Notes: generated by a model not told the origin, from the letters alone. A stretch of DNA of 64,000 bases from Caballeronia zhejiangensis (GCF_000698575.1 NZ_JFHD01000003.1:124001-188000); one strand, 5' to 3'. Numbered from the stretch's first letter, positions 46,524 to 56,897 are shown. Program-made: numbers and translations.

Positions 46524-49304
46524 ATGCCAGCCCTTTGCGAGATTTGTCATGCCCGTCCGGCGGTTGCGCAGGTAACCGTCGTGCAGAACGGCCGCCGCAA
46601 ATCGATGTCGATTTGCGAGTACGACTATCGCCAGTTGATGCGGCATCAAACCATGCTGAATCCTTTCGATTCCTTACTGGGCGGCGGAAGTCTGTCGCGT
46701 CTGATGGGTGACACGGACGGCACTGGCGAGGAAAACGAGGACGATATCGTCGCTTCGGTGCCGCGCGAGTCCGTCGACGTGACCGATGCCTTCAGCGAGC
46801 AGACGATGGAACTTCTGCAACGCGCCGCCGAAAAGGCGCACGAATTGCAGAAGACGGAACTCGACACCGAGCAGGTGCTTTACGTGCTGGCCGACATGGA
46901 CGTCGTGCAGGCGCTCTTCAAGGAGTTGAAGCTTTCTGCCGACGACATCCGCCGCTATATCGACGAGCACGCGCAAAAGGGCAAAGCCGCGCCCGATACG
47001 CCGGTCGAAAAGATGACGATTTCGCCGCGCCTGAAGAAGGCTTTTCAGTACGCGTTCCAGGCCTCGCGAGAACTCGGCCATTCCTATGTCGGTCCCGAGC
47101 ATGTGCTGATAGGGCTTGCGTCCGTGACCGACAGCATCGCCGGGGGGCTCCTCAGAAAGTACGGCGTCACGCCCGAGGCGCTTCGCCAGAAAGTGGTGAA
47201 GGTCGTGGGCAAGGGTGCGGAAGACGGCCGCGTCGATACGCCGACCGGCACGCCGACGCTCGACAAGTTCGGCCGCGATCTCACCGCGATGGCGCGCGCA
47301 GGCAAGCTCGACCCGGTGCTCGGACGCGCACAGGAAATCGAAAGTACCATCGAGGTGCTCGCGAGGCGCAAGAAGAATAATCCTGTGTTGATCGGCGAGC
47401 CGGGTGTGGGCAAGACTGCGATCGTCGAAGGGCTGGCACAGCGCATCGTGAACGACGACGTGCCCGAAGACTTGCGCAACAAGCGGCTCATCGAGATCAA
47501 CATCAATTCGATGGTCGCGGGCGCGAAGTATCGCGGCGAATTCGAAGAGCGCGCAAAGCAGGTGATCGACGAGATCACTTCGAAGCAGGATGAACTCATC
47601 GTGTTCATCGACGAGTTGCACACGATAGTCGGCGCGGGTCAGGGCGGCGGCGAGGGCGGACTCGACATCGCGAACGTGCTGAAGCCGGCGCTCGCGCGCG
47701 GCGAGCTGAGTTTGATCGGCGCGACGACACTCAACGAATACCAGAAGCACATCGAGAAGGATGCGGCGCTCGAGCGGCGCTTTCAGCCGGTGCTCGTGCC
47801 GGAGCCGACGGTCGAGCAAACCATCGTCATTTTGCGCGGCTTGCGCGACAAACTCGAAGCGCACCATCAGGTCACTTTCGCCGATGAAGCGTTCGTCGCG
47901 GCAGCGGAGTTGTCGGACCGCTACATCACGTCACGTTATTTGCCCGACAAGGCTATCGATCTCATCGATCAGGCTGCGGCGCGCGTGCGAATCGGCTCGA
48001 AGTCGCGCCCGCCCGAAATGCAGGAGCTGGAAGCGGAAATCGCCCAGTCGAAGCGCGAGCAGGCCTATGCCTCGTCGCGCAAGCGTTTCGATGAAGCGAA
48101 GAACTTCGAGGAACGCATCAACGAGAAGCAGACGAAGCTCGACGACCTGACCGAGGCATGGCAGCGCAAGACCGGATCGGAGACGCTCGAAGTGACGGTT
48201 GCAGCGGTCGCGGAAGTGGTCTCGCGTCTCACCGGCATTCCCGTCACCGAACTCACGCAGGAAGAACGCGAAAGACTGCTCGAGATGGAGAGCAAGCTGC
48301 GCGAACGCGTGATCGGTCAGGACGAAGCCGTGGTCGCGGTGAGCGATGCGGTGCGGCTGTCACGCGCGGGCATGGGGCAAGCGCACCGGCCCATCGCGAC
48401 GTTCCTGTTCCTCGGACCGACGGGCGTCGGCAAGACCGAGCTTGCGAAGGCGCTAGCGGAGACCGTGTTCGGTGACGAGCAGGCGGTGATCCGCATCGAC
48501 ATGTCCGAGTACATGGAGCGCCACGCAGTCGCGCGGCTGATCGGCGCGCCGCCGGGATACGTCGGCTATGACGAAGGGGGACAGCTGACCGAACGCGTGC
48601 GCCGCCGTCCCTACTGCGTGATCTTGCTCGACGAAATCGAGAAGGCGCATCCCGATGTGAACAATGTGCTGCTGCAAGTATTCGACGATGGCCGCCTCAC
48701 CGATGGCAAGGGCCGCGTCGTCGACTTCAGCAACACCGTCATCATCTCGACCAGCAATCTTGGCGCGTCCATCATCATGGACAACCTCGAGAGAACCGAG
48801 AAGGACCGCGACACCGAGGCAGCCATGCGCGAGAAGCTCATGGCCGTGCTGAAAGGCCACTTTCGCCCCGAGTTCCTGAATCGCATCGACGAAATCATCG
48901 TGTTCCACGGGCTTTCGCGCGAGAACATCCGCTCGATCGTGCAGATACAGCTGGACCGCGTCGCGCGCACGGCGGCGGCTCAGGACATCACGCTCAGGGT
49001 GCAGGACCCGGTCATCGATCATCTTGCCGATGTGGGTTATCGGCCCGAATTCGGCGCACGCGAACTGAAACGCCAGATCCGCCAGCAACTGGAGACCCGG
49101 CTCGCGAAGGAGATTCTCGGCGGCAAACTCGCTCCGGGCGACACGGTAGACGTGAGCTACGACAAGGACAAGGACGCGATCACGTTCGCCAAGGTCGAGG
49201 GCGAAGCGAAGCCGAAACAAAACAAGTCCGGTCCAGCGAGCAAGAAGAAGAACGGGGCAAAGTCGGCGGAACGCAGCAAGGAGTCGGCCAAGAGCGAACA
49301 TTGA
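46524..49304 (+). CDS. clpG: ClpG/ClpK-type AAA+ disaggregase with N-terminal zinc finger (copy 2)
   Basis: This second Hsp100 disaggregase, 926 residues, is collinear with copy 1: Walker A motifs fall at the same residues (291-298 and 631-638). The zinc head has C5, C8 and C31 but D34 replaces histidine, so the metal site may differ. The linker after the head is acidic (GTGEENEDD). The C-terminus ends in a lysine/serine-rich tail ([20 protein letters not shown]) absent from copy 1. GGAG nine bases upstream supports ATG 46524. ClpG/ClpK proteins give high heat tolerance in Pseudomonas and Klebsiella, and having two in 10 kb is notable. Confidence 0.83.
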   Translation: MPALCEICHARPAVAQVTVVQNGRRKSMSICEYDYRQLMRHQTMLNPFDSLLGGGSLSRLMGDTDGTGEENEDDIVASVPRESVDVTDAFSEQTMELLQRAAEKAHELQKTELDTEQVLYVLADMDVVQALFKELKLSADDIRRYIDEHAQKGKAAPDTPVEKMTISPRLKKAFQYAFQASRELGHSYVGPEHVLIGLASVTDSIAGGLLRKYGVTPEALRQKVVKVVGKGAEDGRVDTPTGTPTLDKFGRDLTAMARAGKLDPVLGRAQEIESTIEVLARRKKNNPVLIGEPGVGKTAIVEGLAQRIVNDDVPEDLRNKRLIEININSMVAGAKYRGEFEERAKQVIDEITSKQDELIVFIDELHTIVGAGQGGGEGGLDIANVLKPALARGELSLIGATTLNEYQKHIEKDAALERRFQPVLVPEPTVEQTIVILRGLRDKLEAHHQVTFADEAFVAAAELSDRYITSRYLPDKAIDLIDQAAARVRIGSKSRPPEMQELEAEIAQSKREQAYASSRKRFDEAKNFEERINEKQTKLDDLTEAWQRKTGSETLEVTVAAVAEVVSRLTGIPVTELTQEERERLLEMESKLRERVIGQDEAVVAVSDAVRLSRAGMGQAHRPIATFLFLGPTGVGKTELAKALAETVFGDEQAVIRIDMSEYMERHAVARLIGAPPGYVGYDEGGQLTERVRRRPYCVILLDEIEKAHPDVNNVLLQVFDDGRLTDGKGRVVDFSNTVIISTSNLGASIIMDNLERTEKDRDTEAAMREKLMAVLKGHFRPEFLNRIDEIIVFHGLSRENIRSIVQIQLDRVARTAAAQDITLRVQDPVIDHLADVGYRPEFGARELKRQIRQQLETRLAKEILGGKLAPGDTVDVSYDKDKDAITFAKVEGEAKPKQNKSGPASKKKNGAKSAERSKESAKSEH

Positions 49305-49614
49305 ACGCGGCCGTTGCCAATGCCGTCCGAAGCGCGCACGGTCGGGTTCGACCGGGCGCCCCGCGGCACGTACGGATAGACGATTCGCTAGCTGTCGCAA
49401 TTCCAAGTACGACATTTCAATTGAGCCTCGGCATCAATTCCTGCGCTAATTTGCATTATGTCAATCACGATTAACTAATCGCTACACGCATCCTCCGACA
49501 ACGATGGCAAACTGCGCAAGTTCCGCGCGTTGCCGCATTCAAAGCGGTACGCCGCTTGCGCTCAAAGCACGACCTGCCTTTTCGGCCCGAGTCCCCAAGC
49601 CGACCCACGTCCCG
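49305..49614. other. Intergenic region between clpG copy 2 and the SetA-like transporter
   Basis: The left part is GC-rich without a clear terminator. The stretch 49400-49490 is AT-rich and probably holds the promoter of the transporter gene. The in-frame sequence 49504-49614 could extend the transporter N-terminus but does not look like one. Confidence 0.4.
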
Positions 49615-50910
49615 ATGAACACACGCCTGCTCAGTCTCACCCGCATTCCGTTCTTCCTGCCGCTCTCCAGCGCGACCCTGATGCTCGGCGTCGCGATGTC
49701 GTTCACCGCGCCGTATCTGTCGCTGTTCAGCGTCGAACAGGCGGATATGAGCCCCTTGAAGCTCGGCGTCTTCATGACGGTCATCGCCGCGAGCGGCGTC
49801 GTGGCCAGCGCGTTTGCCGGAAAATGGTCCGACAGGCACGGCCATCATCGGGAATTGCTGCTCGCGGCGCTCATTGCTTCATCGCTCGGTTTTCTGTTGA
49901 TGTGCGTCGTGCGCAATTACACCGCGCTGGTCGTGATCGGCATGCTGTTTCTCGGCGCAGGCGGCTCCGCGATGTCGCTCGTGTTCTCGTTCGCGCGCGC
50001 CGCGTTGCCCGTCGACGACGAAGCCGAGCGGTCCCTCGCGCTCGCCACCTTGCGAACCGTTCTTTCGATGGCGTGGGTCTTCGGGCCCTCCGTCGGCGCG
50101 CTGGTGCTAGCCGGCGCCGGCTTCTACGGCCTGTTTCTGTTCGCGGCGGCCTGTTTCGTCGCGTGCGGCGCGATCGTCTGGCGCATGCACGGCTCGCCCA
50201 GGGGCGACCCGCACAGCGCACCGGCGCACTACGCCGGCGACCCGACATCGCTGCTCGAAGTCACCGCGCCCGACACCGAGGAGCTCGTCCCGCCGCACCC
50301 CGGCGCGTCGCACTCTCGCGCCGAGATCTGGCGCGCGACCGTCGCCATGACGCTCATCGGGCTCGCCGCGAGCGCTACGATGATCGTCCTACCGCTCTAC
50401 GTCGTGCACGGCATGCACGGCACGCGCATCGACGTATCGATCATGCTGGGCCTCGGCGCATTCCTCGAAATTCCGATGATGCTCGCGCTCGGCGCGCGTG
50501 CTTCGCGTCTCGACAAGCAGCGATGGCTCGCGTCGTGCGCCGTCGTGCATCTGATTTATTTCATTGCGGTGGCGGCGTCGCCCAACGTCCACTTCCTCAT
50601 TCCGATGCAAGCCTTCAACGCCTTCGTCGTCTCGGTGACGTCGTGCCTCGGCATGACGTACATGCAGGATCTGATGCCGCAAAGCCCCGGATCGGCGACG
50701 GCGCTTTTCTTCAACGCGTCGCGCGTCGGATCGATCCTGTCGGGCGTTCTGTCCGGCGCGCTCGTGGCCGCGCTCGGCTATCGCGGCACGTTTCTCGTGT
50801 GCGGATGCATCGCGTTGAGCGCGGCGGTGCTGTTCGCCAATCCGCCGTTCGCGCTCATCGCGCGGCGCATTCTCGACTGGTGGAAGGCGCGGCGGCAGAC
50901 ATCGGCCTGA
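49615..50910 (+). CDS. MFS sugar efflux transporter (SetA/SetB-like)
   Basis: This 431-residue membrane protein has about twelve hydrophobic helices. GKWSDRHGHHRELLLAA is the loop 2-3 motif typical of the SET sugar-efflux family, and FARAALPVDDEAERSLALATLR follows in the fourth-fifth helix region. E. coli relatives export glucose analogues and lactose-type sugars. ATG 49615 matches the family N-terminus (MNTRLLSLTRIPFF). A longer in-frame start at 49504 exists, and neither has a strong ribosome binding site. The central loop (about 190-230) is longer and proline-rich. The LysR gene 59 bases downstream may regulate it. Confidence 0.78.
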   Translation: MNTRLLSLTRIPFFLPLSSATLMLGVAMSFTAPYLSLFSVEQADMSPLKLGVFMTVIAASGVVASAFAGKWSDRHGHHRELLLAALIASSLGFLLMCVVRNYTALVVIGMLFLGAGGSAMSLVFSFARAALPVDDEAERSLALATLRTVLSMAWVFGPSVGALVLAGAGFYGLFLFAAACFVACGAIVWRMHGSPRGDPHSAPAHYAGDPTSLLEVTAPDTEELVPPHPGASHSRAEIWRATVAMTLIGLAASATMIVLPLYVVHGMHGTRIDVSIMLGLGAFLEIPMMLALGARASRLDKQRWLASCAVVHLIYFIAVAASPNVHFLIPMQAFNAFVVSVTSCLGMTYMQDLMPQSPGSATALFFNASRVGSILSGVLSGALVAALGYRGTFLVCGCIALSAAVLFANPPFALIARRILDWWKARRQTSA

Positions 50911-50969
50911 CCTCTTCGCTGTCGGGGAATGGCAATATAGGCGCACCTTTCGTCGATTCCCACGCGACC

Positions 50970-51875
50970 ATGTCTCAGCGCCTCCCGCCGCTCAACGCCC
51001 TGCGTCTCTTCGAAGCCGCCGCGCGCCATCGCAGTTTCAAGCTCGCGGCCGCCGAACTCAACGTGACGCCGGGTGCCGTGAGCCACGGCATCGGCGCGCT
51101 TGAAGCGATGCTCGGCGTCGAGCTTTTCGTGCGCGAGCCGCGCGGGCTGTCGCTCTCCGCCGCCGGCGAACACTATCTGCCGTACATCGCCGAAGCGTTT
51201 TCGCTTATCGTCGTCGGCACGCAGTCGCTGCCCGACAGGCGCAAGCGCCGCGCGATCTCGGTTACGTGCGCGCCGACGCTCGCGGCCCGCTGGCTCGTGC
51301 CGCGCCTCGCCGATTTCCGCGCGCGCTGGCCCAACATCGACGTCACCGTGGACACTTCGCGCCGCCAGGCGGGCTTTCCCGTCGACGGCTTCGACTTCGG
51401 CCTGCGCCTCTCGCGCGGCCCGGTCGATGGCGCATCGTCGTGGCAACGTCTCTTCGGCGAGCGGCTCGTGCCGGTGTGCAGCCCCGCCTATCGCGCGATG
51501 CTGACCGGCGCCGGCGGCGTTCCGGATCTCACCCGCGCCGCACTCATTCACATCGATACGGCCAGTCAGGACTGGCAAGCGTGGATGGACGGCGCGGGCA
51601 TCGACGGTCTCGATCTGCACGGCGGCCTTCGCTTCGATACCGTTCAGCTCGGCTTCGATGCCGCCGCGGCCGGGCTTGGCGTCGTCATCGGCAGGCGTCC
51701 GCTCGTCGATCGCGAGCTGGCGGCGGGCACGCTGGTCGAAGCGTCAGCGACGAGCGTCGAGACGCAAACCGCCTACTGGCTCTGCGAGACGCCGCAAGCG
51801 AGCGCGCGCGCGGATTTCGTCGCGTTTCGCAACTGGCTGATCGAACAAGCGGCCCGTTTCGTCGATAACGGTTGA
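50970..51875 (+). CDS. LysR-type regulator (GcvA-like)
   Basis: This 301-residue regulator has the GcvA-type N-terminus PPLNALRLFEAAARHRSFKL followed by ELNVTPGAVSHGIGALE, and the effector-domain feature VDGFDFGLRLSRG. GcvA-like proteins control glycine cleavage in enterics but, in this lineage, mostly unrelated neighbours. The gene lies between two transporter genes on the same strand, 59 bases after one and 83 bases before the other, and may control either. Confidence 0.85.
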   Translation: MSQRLPPLNALRLFEAAARHRSFKLAAAELNVTPGAVSHGIGALEAMLGVELFVREPRGLSLSAAGEHYLPYIAEAFSLIVVGTQSLPDRRKRRAISVTCAPTLAARWLVPRLADFRARWPNIDVTVDTSRRQAGFPVDGFDFGLRLSRGPVDGASSWQRLFGERLVPVCSPAYRAMLTGAGGVPDLTRAALIHIDTASQDWQAWMDGAGIDGLDLHGGLRFDTVQLGFDAAAAGLGVVIGRRPLVDRELAAGTLVEASATSVETQTAYWLCETPQASARADFVAFRNWLIEQAARFVDNG

Positions 51876-51958
51876 ACTGCGCTCATCCGACGGCGAAATC
51901 TTTTCGTTTGTCAGCACGGACGTTCGCCTGCGACGATGGCCGCAAGGAGGAACGAGCC

Positions 51959-53218
51959 ATGTCGTCTTTATCGACCACACGATCGGCCACGCACCGCGCG
52001 ACGACGTGGGTGCTCATCGGCGCGGCCGCGCTGATCCTGAGCGCCGCGATGGGCGTGCGCCAGACGTTCGGGCTTTTCATCGGGCCGTTTTCGTTCGATC
52101 GCGGCATGCCCGTCACGCTGATCGCCTTCGCGATCGCGCTGCACAACCTCGTGTGGGGCTTCGCGCAGCCGTTCGCGGGCGCGGCCGCCGATCGATACGG
52201 CGCAGCGCCGGTCGTCGCGACGGGCGCGGCCACGTTCGCCGCCGGGCTCGCGCTCGCCGCCGCCGCGACTTCCGGCTGGATGCTCGTGCTCGGTCTCGGC
52301 TTGCTCGTGGGCATCGGCATCAGTTGCACGAGTTTCGGCGTCGTGCTCGCGACGGTCGGACGCGTGGCGTCGCCGCAAACACGCAGCGTCGCGATGGGCC
52401 TGGCCAGCGCGGGCGGCTCGCTCGGCCAGGTGCTGATGGTGCCGTTCGCGCAGGAAGTGCGCGTGCATGCGGGCGTGCCGGCGTCGCTCTATGCCCTCAC
52501 CTTCGTGCTGCTGCTCGCCGCGCCGCTCGGCATCGCGCTCGATCGCGCGAGCCGCCGGAGCAAGGCATCTTCGGCATCGCACGAAACGCACGCGCAAGCC
52601 GCCGCGATGCCGTTGCGCGAAACGCTCGCGTATGCGTCGCGGCATCGCGGTTATCGGCTGCTGACGCTCGGCTTTTTCACTTGCGGCTTTCAGCTTGCGT
52701 TCATCGCGACACATCTGCCCGGCTATCTGATGCTGTGCCACATGCCGGTCGGACTCGGCGCGACCGCGCTCGCGCTGATCGGCCTCTTCAACATGATCGG
52801 CAGTTGGGGATGCGGCTGGCTCGGCGGACGCTGGCGGCAGCATCACGTCCTCGCGTGGCTCTATCTGATTCGCGGCGGCGCGATCGCCCTCTTCGTCCTG
52901 TTGCCGACGACGAGCGTATCCGTCGTCGTCTTCGCCGCCGTGATGGGCCTGACGTGGCTGGGCACGGTGCCGCTCACCAACGGACTCATCGCGAAGGTGT
53001 TCGGCACGCGGCATCTGGGCACGCTATTCGGCGTCGTGTTTCTCAGTCATCAGCTCGGATCGTTTCTCGGCGCGTGGCTCGGCGGCTACGTGTTCGACAC
53101 GACCGGCTCGTACTCGCTGATCTGGGCCGCGACGGCAATCGCCGGACTCGTCGCGGCGCTGCTGCATTTTCCGATCGATGACCGGCCGGTCGCGGAAGCA
53201 TCGCTCGCGGCGAGTTGA
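51959..53218 (+). CDS. MFS transporter (monocarboxylate/OFA-like)
   Basis: This 419-residue inner-membrane transporter has twelve predicted helices. It has the N-terminal signature GAAALILSAAMGVRQTFGLF followed by PFSFDRGMP, common in monocarboxylate- and oxalate/formate-type MFS proteins of proteobacteria. AGGAGG eight bases upstream fixes ATG 51959. The gene ends just before a strong bidirectional terminator and converges on a BASS-family transporter. The substrate is not known. Confidence 0.83.
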   Translation: MSSLSTTRSATHRATTWVLIGAAALILSAAMGVRQTFGLFIGPFSFDRGMPVTLIAFAIALHNLVWGFAQPFAGAAADRYGAAPVVATGAATFAAGLALAAAATSGWMLVLGLGLLVGIGISCTSFGVVLATVGRVASPQTRSVAMGLASAGGSLGQVLMVPFAQEVRVHAGVPASLYALTFVLLLAAPLGIALDRASRRSKASSASHETHAQAAAMPLRETLAYASRHRGYRLLTLGFFTCGFQLAFIATHLPGYLMLCHMPVGLGATALALIGLFNMIGSWGCGWLGGRWRQHHVLAWLYLIRGGAIALFVLLPTTSVSVVVFAAVMGLTWLGTVPLTNGLIAKVFGTRHLGTLFGVVFLSHQLGSFLGAWLGGYVFDTTGSYSLIWAATAIAGLVAALLHFPIDDRPVAEASLAAS

Positions 53219-53229
53219 TTTCGCGTCCG

Positions 53230-53263
53230 AAAAAAAACGCGCCACAATCGGCGCGTTTTTTTT
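53230..53263. terminator. Strong bidirectional Rho-independent terminator
   Basis: A GC core AACGCGCC/GGCGCGTT is extended by A-T pairs to about 14 bp, with a six-base loop (ACAATC). It is flanked by A8 on the left and T8 on the right, so it ends transcripts from both the MFS gene (stop 53218) and the converging BASS transporter gene (stop 53280). Confidence 0.9.
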
Positions 53264-53279
53264 CGATCGATTCACACGC

Positions 53280-54239
53280 TCAGCCGTGCCGCGCGACGGC
53301 GGCCTGCGCGTGGGCTTCGCGCGTCGAGCCTTTCGCCGGACGTCCCGCCCAATAGCCCGCGAGCATCGACCCCGACAGGTTGTGCCACACCGAGAAAAGT
53401 GCGCCGGGCAACGCCGCGATCGGCGTGAAATACAGCTTGCCGAGCGTCGCCGCGAGCCCCGAGTTCTGCATGCCGACTTCGATTGCCAGCGTGCGGCAGA
53501 CGGCTTCGTCGAAGCCGAGCAGACGCCCGCCCCAATAGCCGCCCAATAGACCGATGCCGTTGTGCAGCACCACGCCCACCGCGACGACCATGCCCACCGA
53601 CGCGATGCTCTTCTGCGTGCCGCCGACCACCGCGGCGATGATGAGCAGGATCGCCACCATCGACACGAGCGGCAGCATCCACTCGATCTTGCGCACGAGC
53701 TTGCCGAACAGATGGTTCACGACGAGGCCGATGACGATAGGCAGCGCGACGATCTGCACGATGCTCATCAGCATGCCGTGCACGTCGACGGCGATGGAGG
53801 CATCGACATAAAGGCGCGTGAGCAGCGGCGTCGCGAACACGCCGACGAGCGTCGAGAGCGCGCTGATCGTGACGGACAGCGCCACGTCGCCACGCGCGAG
53901 ATAGATCATCACGTTCGACGCCGTGCCGCTCGCGACGCTGCCGACGAGCACCATGCCCGCCATCAGATCGGGCGGCATGTGCAGCGCTTTCGCGATGACC
54001 CACGCGGCGAGCGGCATCACGAGGTAATGCAGCACGATGCCCGCGATGACCGGCGCGGGCCGCGTGAACACGCGCCTGAAATCGTCGATGGAAAGCGTGA
54101 CGCCCATCGACAGCATGATGATCGTGAGAAGCGTCGTGACGTGCGGCGCGATGCCCGTCACGGATGAAGGCGCACTATAGGCGGCGATGGAAACCAGCAC
54201 GGCCCAGAGCGGGAAAAGGCGGGTGATGCGGGCAAGCAT
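53280..54239 (-). CDS. Bile acid:sodium symporter family (BASS) transporter, PanS/YocS-like
   Basis: This 319-residue inner-membrane carrier has about ten hydrophobic helices and the two sodium-site regions of the family, [20 protein letters not shown] and [16 protein letters not shown]. Bacterial members of this group move ketopantoate, pyruvate-like acids or sulfobetaines rather than bile salts. The gene stands alone on the minus strand, so the substrate cannot be inferred from neighbours. Confidence 0.85.
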   Translation of the reverse strand: MLARITRLFPLWAVLVSIAAYSAPSSVTGIAPHVTTLLTIIMLSMGVTLSIDDFRRVFTRPAPVIAGIVLHYLVMPLAAWVIAKALHMPPDLMAGMVLVGSVASGTASNVMIYLARGDVALSVTISALSTLVGVFATPLLTRLYVDASIAVDVHGMLMSIVQIVALPIVIGLVVNHLFGKLVRKIEWMLPLVSMVAILLIIAAVVGGTQKSIASVGMVVAVGVVLHNGIGLLGGYWGGRLLGFDEAVCRTLAIEVGMQNSGLAATLGKLYFTPIAALPGALFSVWHNLSGSMLAGYWAGRPAKGSTREAHAQAAVARHG

Positions 54240-54553
54240 GAAAACGATCCTCGAATGTCGTTGCGTGTCGTGTGTGGTTCAGCGAAAGCGGCGGTGCGCG
54301 GGTTGACCGGACAGGCGCAGACGGACGAAAGCTTGCCCTCGTGGGGCGGACGCTGCCCGCGATGCCGGCGCGCGCGGGTCACGCGCGGTCTCTCTAGCCG
54401 ATCGTCGGGCAGGCGCCGCATTTTACCCGTCGCGCGACGGGTTTTCGGAATTCGCTTAATTCCCGCGACGCGCGCATACGCTCGCCAACTCATTCGCGGC
54501 TCATTCTCCGGCGTCATCATGCGCATCAAACAACCACTTGCAAGGAGATGATC
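54240..54553. other. Divergent intergenic region
   Basis: This gap separates the divergent BASS transporter and small membrane protein genes and should hold both promoters. A hairpin CCCGTC-GCGC-GACGGG at 54426-54441, followed by TTTT, looks like a weak plus-strand terminator. No gene is supported. Confidence 0.4.
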
Positions 54554-55063
54554 ATGACGCCAATCGCCATCGTTCAAGGCACGCCGACGTGGGTCTGGGT
54601 GCTGCTCGCATTTCTTTTGTATCGCGGCATCAAGGCGATGCAGGCCAGCACCACCCCGCTGTCGAAGCTCGCAATCGTTCCGATTATTTTCGCGGGCATG
54701 GGCATCGCGCATCTCGTCGCGTCGCCGCTCGCCGGATGGATGGCCGTCGCCGTGTGGATCGCCACGCTGGGCGCGGGCATCGTCGGCGGCGTGTTCCTTG
54801 CGAGCCAGAGCCGCTTCATCGTCGATCCGATCGCGCGAACCGTGATGCTGCCCGGCTCCATGTTGCCGATGCTGCTGATCCTCGCGACGTTCATCGCGAA
54901 GTTCTGGCTCGGCTTCGAAATGGCGACCGTCGCCTATCTGCCCGCGCTCACGACCTATGCGGCAATCGACGCTGCCGTGTCGGGCATCGTCGCGGGCATC
55001 TTCGCGGGACGCTTCTTCACGTACTGGAAAACGATGCACGCGCTGCGCGCTTCGTGGGCTTGA
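54554..55063 (+). CDS. Small integral membrane protein of unknown function (DUF6622-like)
   Basis: This 169-residue protein has about five hydrophobic segments and a first helix VWVLLAFLLYRGIKAMQAST typical of a conserved proteobacterial membrane protein family. ATG 54554 is preferred over 54548 because AAGGAG ends six bases before it. The ends are short and there is no signal peptide cleavage site or catalytic motif. Nothing in the neighbourhood gives a function. Confidence 0.72.
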   Translation: MTPIAIVQGTPTWVWVLLAFLLYRGIKAMQASTTPLSKLAIVPIIFAGMGIAHLVASPLAGWMAVAVWIATLGAGIVGGVFLASQSRFIVDPIARTVMLPGSMLPMLLILATFIAKFWLGFEMATVAYLPALTTYAAIDAAVSGIVAGIFAGRFFTYWKTMHALRASWA

Positions 55064-55212
55064 TCCTGATTGCTGCGGTCGCGCGTCGGGCCATCGGAAC
55101 GCGCGATCGGGCAAATGGCGTCACACTTGTTACTCTCCGTTTTCCGCTATCGGAGTCAGACTGAATCACGGCAAACAACGAGCAAGAGTCCAACTCAGGA
55201 GGTTGCAAGGCC

Positions 55213-55986
55213 ATGACTACATCCGACGAAACAGGGATGCGCACGCCGCCCGTCGTGTCGCAGGAGCAATGGGAAGCAGCGCGTCAGCAGTTGCTGGTGA
55301 AGGAGAAAGCCCAGACGCGCGCGCGCGACGCGCTCGCCGCTGAACGCCGCCGCATGCCCTGGACCGCCGTGAAGACGGACTACATGTTCGAAGGCCCCGC
55401 GGGCAAGATCGGCTTTCTCGATCTTTTCGATGGCCGGCGTCAGTTGATCGTCTATCGCGCGTTCTATGAGCCGGGCGTCTTCGGATGGCCGGAGCACGCG
55501 TGCCGCGGCTGCTCGCTGGTCGCGGATCAGGTCGCGCATCTTGCACATCTGAATGCGCGCGACACGACGCTCGTCTTCGTATCGCGCGCGCCGCAGCAGG
55601 ACATCGTGCGGCTGAAGGAACGCATGGGCTGGACCATTCCCTGGTTCACGCTGACGGATCGCTTCGATGCCGACTTCGGCGTCGACGAGTGGCACGGCAC
55701 GAACGTGTTCTTCCGCGAAGGAGACCGTGCATTTCGCACGTACTTTCTCAACAATCGCGGCGACGAGCAGATGGGCAATACCTGGAACTATCTCGACATC
55801 ACGCCGCTCGGCCGACAGGAACTCTGGGAAGACTCGCCTGAAGGCTATCCGCAGACACCGACCTATAAGTGGTGGAACTGGCACGACAGTTATGTCGACG
55901 ATGCGCCGCCCGATAAAAAATGGGTCGAAATCTCCGATGCCGGCGAAGCGGCATTCCGTGCTGAAAGCGCAAGGAACAAGGTCTAA
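55213..55986 (+). CDS. DUF899-type thioredoxin-like protein
   Basis: This 257-residue cytoplasmic protein has a thioredoxin-like fold suggested by the CxxC at C97-C100 (EHACRGCSLVADQ) and the later HGTNVFFREGDRAFRTYF region. The family is widespread and largely uncharacterised, sometimes annotated as dithiol-disulfide isomerase-like. AGGAGG about 11 bases upstream of ATG 55213 supports the start. The gene is alone, followed by a hairpin terminator. Confidence 0.82.
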   Translation: MTTSDETGMRTPPVVSQEQWEAARQQLLVKEKAQTRARDALAAERRRMPWTAVKTDYMFEGPAGKIGFLDLFDGRRQLIVYRAFYEPGVFGWPEHACRGCSLVADQVAHLAHLNARDTTLVFVSRAPQQDIVRLKERMGWTIPWFTLTDRFDADFGVDEWHGTNVFFREGDRAFRTYFLNNRGDEQMGNTWNYLDITPLGRQELWEDSPEGYPQTPTYKWWNWHDSYVDDAPPDKKWVEISDAGEAAFRAESARNKV

Positions 55987-56002
55987 AAACGAGCAATGTT
56001 GA

Positions 56003-56048
56003 ATGCGGAACCGGTCATCATTTCTTGCCGGTTCCGTTCCGCATTTTT
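56003..56048 (+). terminator. Rho-independent terminator after the DUF899 gene
   Basis: GGAACCGG (56007-56014) pairs with CCGGTTCC (56028-56035), and flanking bases offer an alternative longer stem. A T-run ends at 56048, and the whole starts 17 nt after the stop codon. Confidence 0.65.
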
Positions 56049-56205
56049 GTGGAACGATTTAGCTAAAGTTTTCAGCAAACGTTTCCGTAAACACAATCAT
56101 CAACAGCGACGCCTCCGTCGCGCACGGCTCTCCCGCACCAGCCGGCACTATTCGCCGCTTTCGCCTGGACGCCCTCTCGTCCATCTCCTCCACGGATAAT
56201 CTGCA

Positions 56206-56868
56206 ATGAAGAAGTCGTTGGCCGCATGCGCGGCCGCTATCGGCACGCTCGCCGCGCTTGCCGCTCCGCTCTCGCACGCCCGCGAAATCTACGGTCAGAT
56301 CGGCACCGAAGGCGTGGGCATCGGCTACTCGGAACCGCTCGGCACGCGCGACAACGTGCGCGCCGAATTCAACGGCCTGAAGTTCTCGCATAACTTCGAC
56401 GCTGGCGGTCTCCACTACGACGGCACCGCGAGCATCTATCACGGCGGCTTCTATTTCGACTTTTTTCCGGCGCCGGGAACGGTCGGTTTTCGCATCACGG
56501 CTGGCGCGCTCATCGGCGGCGATCATGTCGATGGCACCGCGACCAGCATGAACGGCACCTACACCATCGACGGCATCGCTTATCCGACTTTCGGGGAAAG
56601 CATTCACGCCAAGGCTAAGTTCCCGGCCGTGCGTCCGTATATCGGCATCGGCTTCGGGCATACGCCTGTTGCCGAGAAAGGCTTCTCCGCGTTCTTCGAT
56701 GCAGGCGTCGCGTATGGCCGCCCGCGCGTCACGCTCGACGTTCCGGCGGATATCGTCGCGGCGGCGGGACAAGAAAACATCGACGCCGAACAGCAGGATC
56801 TGCAGAACAAGGCGGACAAGTTGCGCTTCTATCCGATCGTAAAGGTCGGCGTCACTTATCGCTTCTGA
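56206..56868 (+). CDS. Outer-membrane beta-barrel protein, small
   Basis: This 220-residue exported protein has a signal peptide MKKSLAACAAAIGTLAALAA with cleavage likely after LSHA near residue 25. The mature part alternates polar and hydrophobic residues in short strands (for example GLHYDGTASIYHGGFYFDFF and FRITAGALIGGDHVDG). It ends in an aromatic F after YR, the usual signal for insertion by the BAM machinery. Size suits an eight-stranded barrel. A partner or substrate is not apparent. The last codons lie in a 12-nt tandem repeat described separately. Confidence 0.78.
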   Translation: MKKSLAACAAAIGTLAALAAPLSHAREIYGQIGTEGVGIGYSEPLGTRDNVRAEFNGLKFSHNFDAGGLHYDGTASIYHGGFYFDFFPAPGTVGFRITAGALIGGDHVDGTATSMNGTYTIDGIAYPTFGESIHAKAKFPAVRPYIGIGFGHTPVAEKGFSAFFDAGVAYGRPRVTLDVPADIVAAAGQENIDAEQQDLQNKADKLRFYPIVKVGVTYRF

Positions 56869-56895
56869 TCGCGCTTCTGATAGCGCTTCTGATCG
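56860..56895. repeat. Three tandem 12-nt units spanning the stop codon
   Basis: Units CGCTTCTGATCG, CGCTTCTGATAG and CGCTTCTGATCG follow one another directly. The first supplies the last two codons (Arg-Phe) and the stop of the outer-membrane protein gene. Because the unit is four codons long, the TGA recurs in frame in each copy. The block lies between two convergent genes. Confidence 0.9.
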
Positions 56896-56897
56896 CG

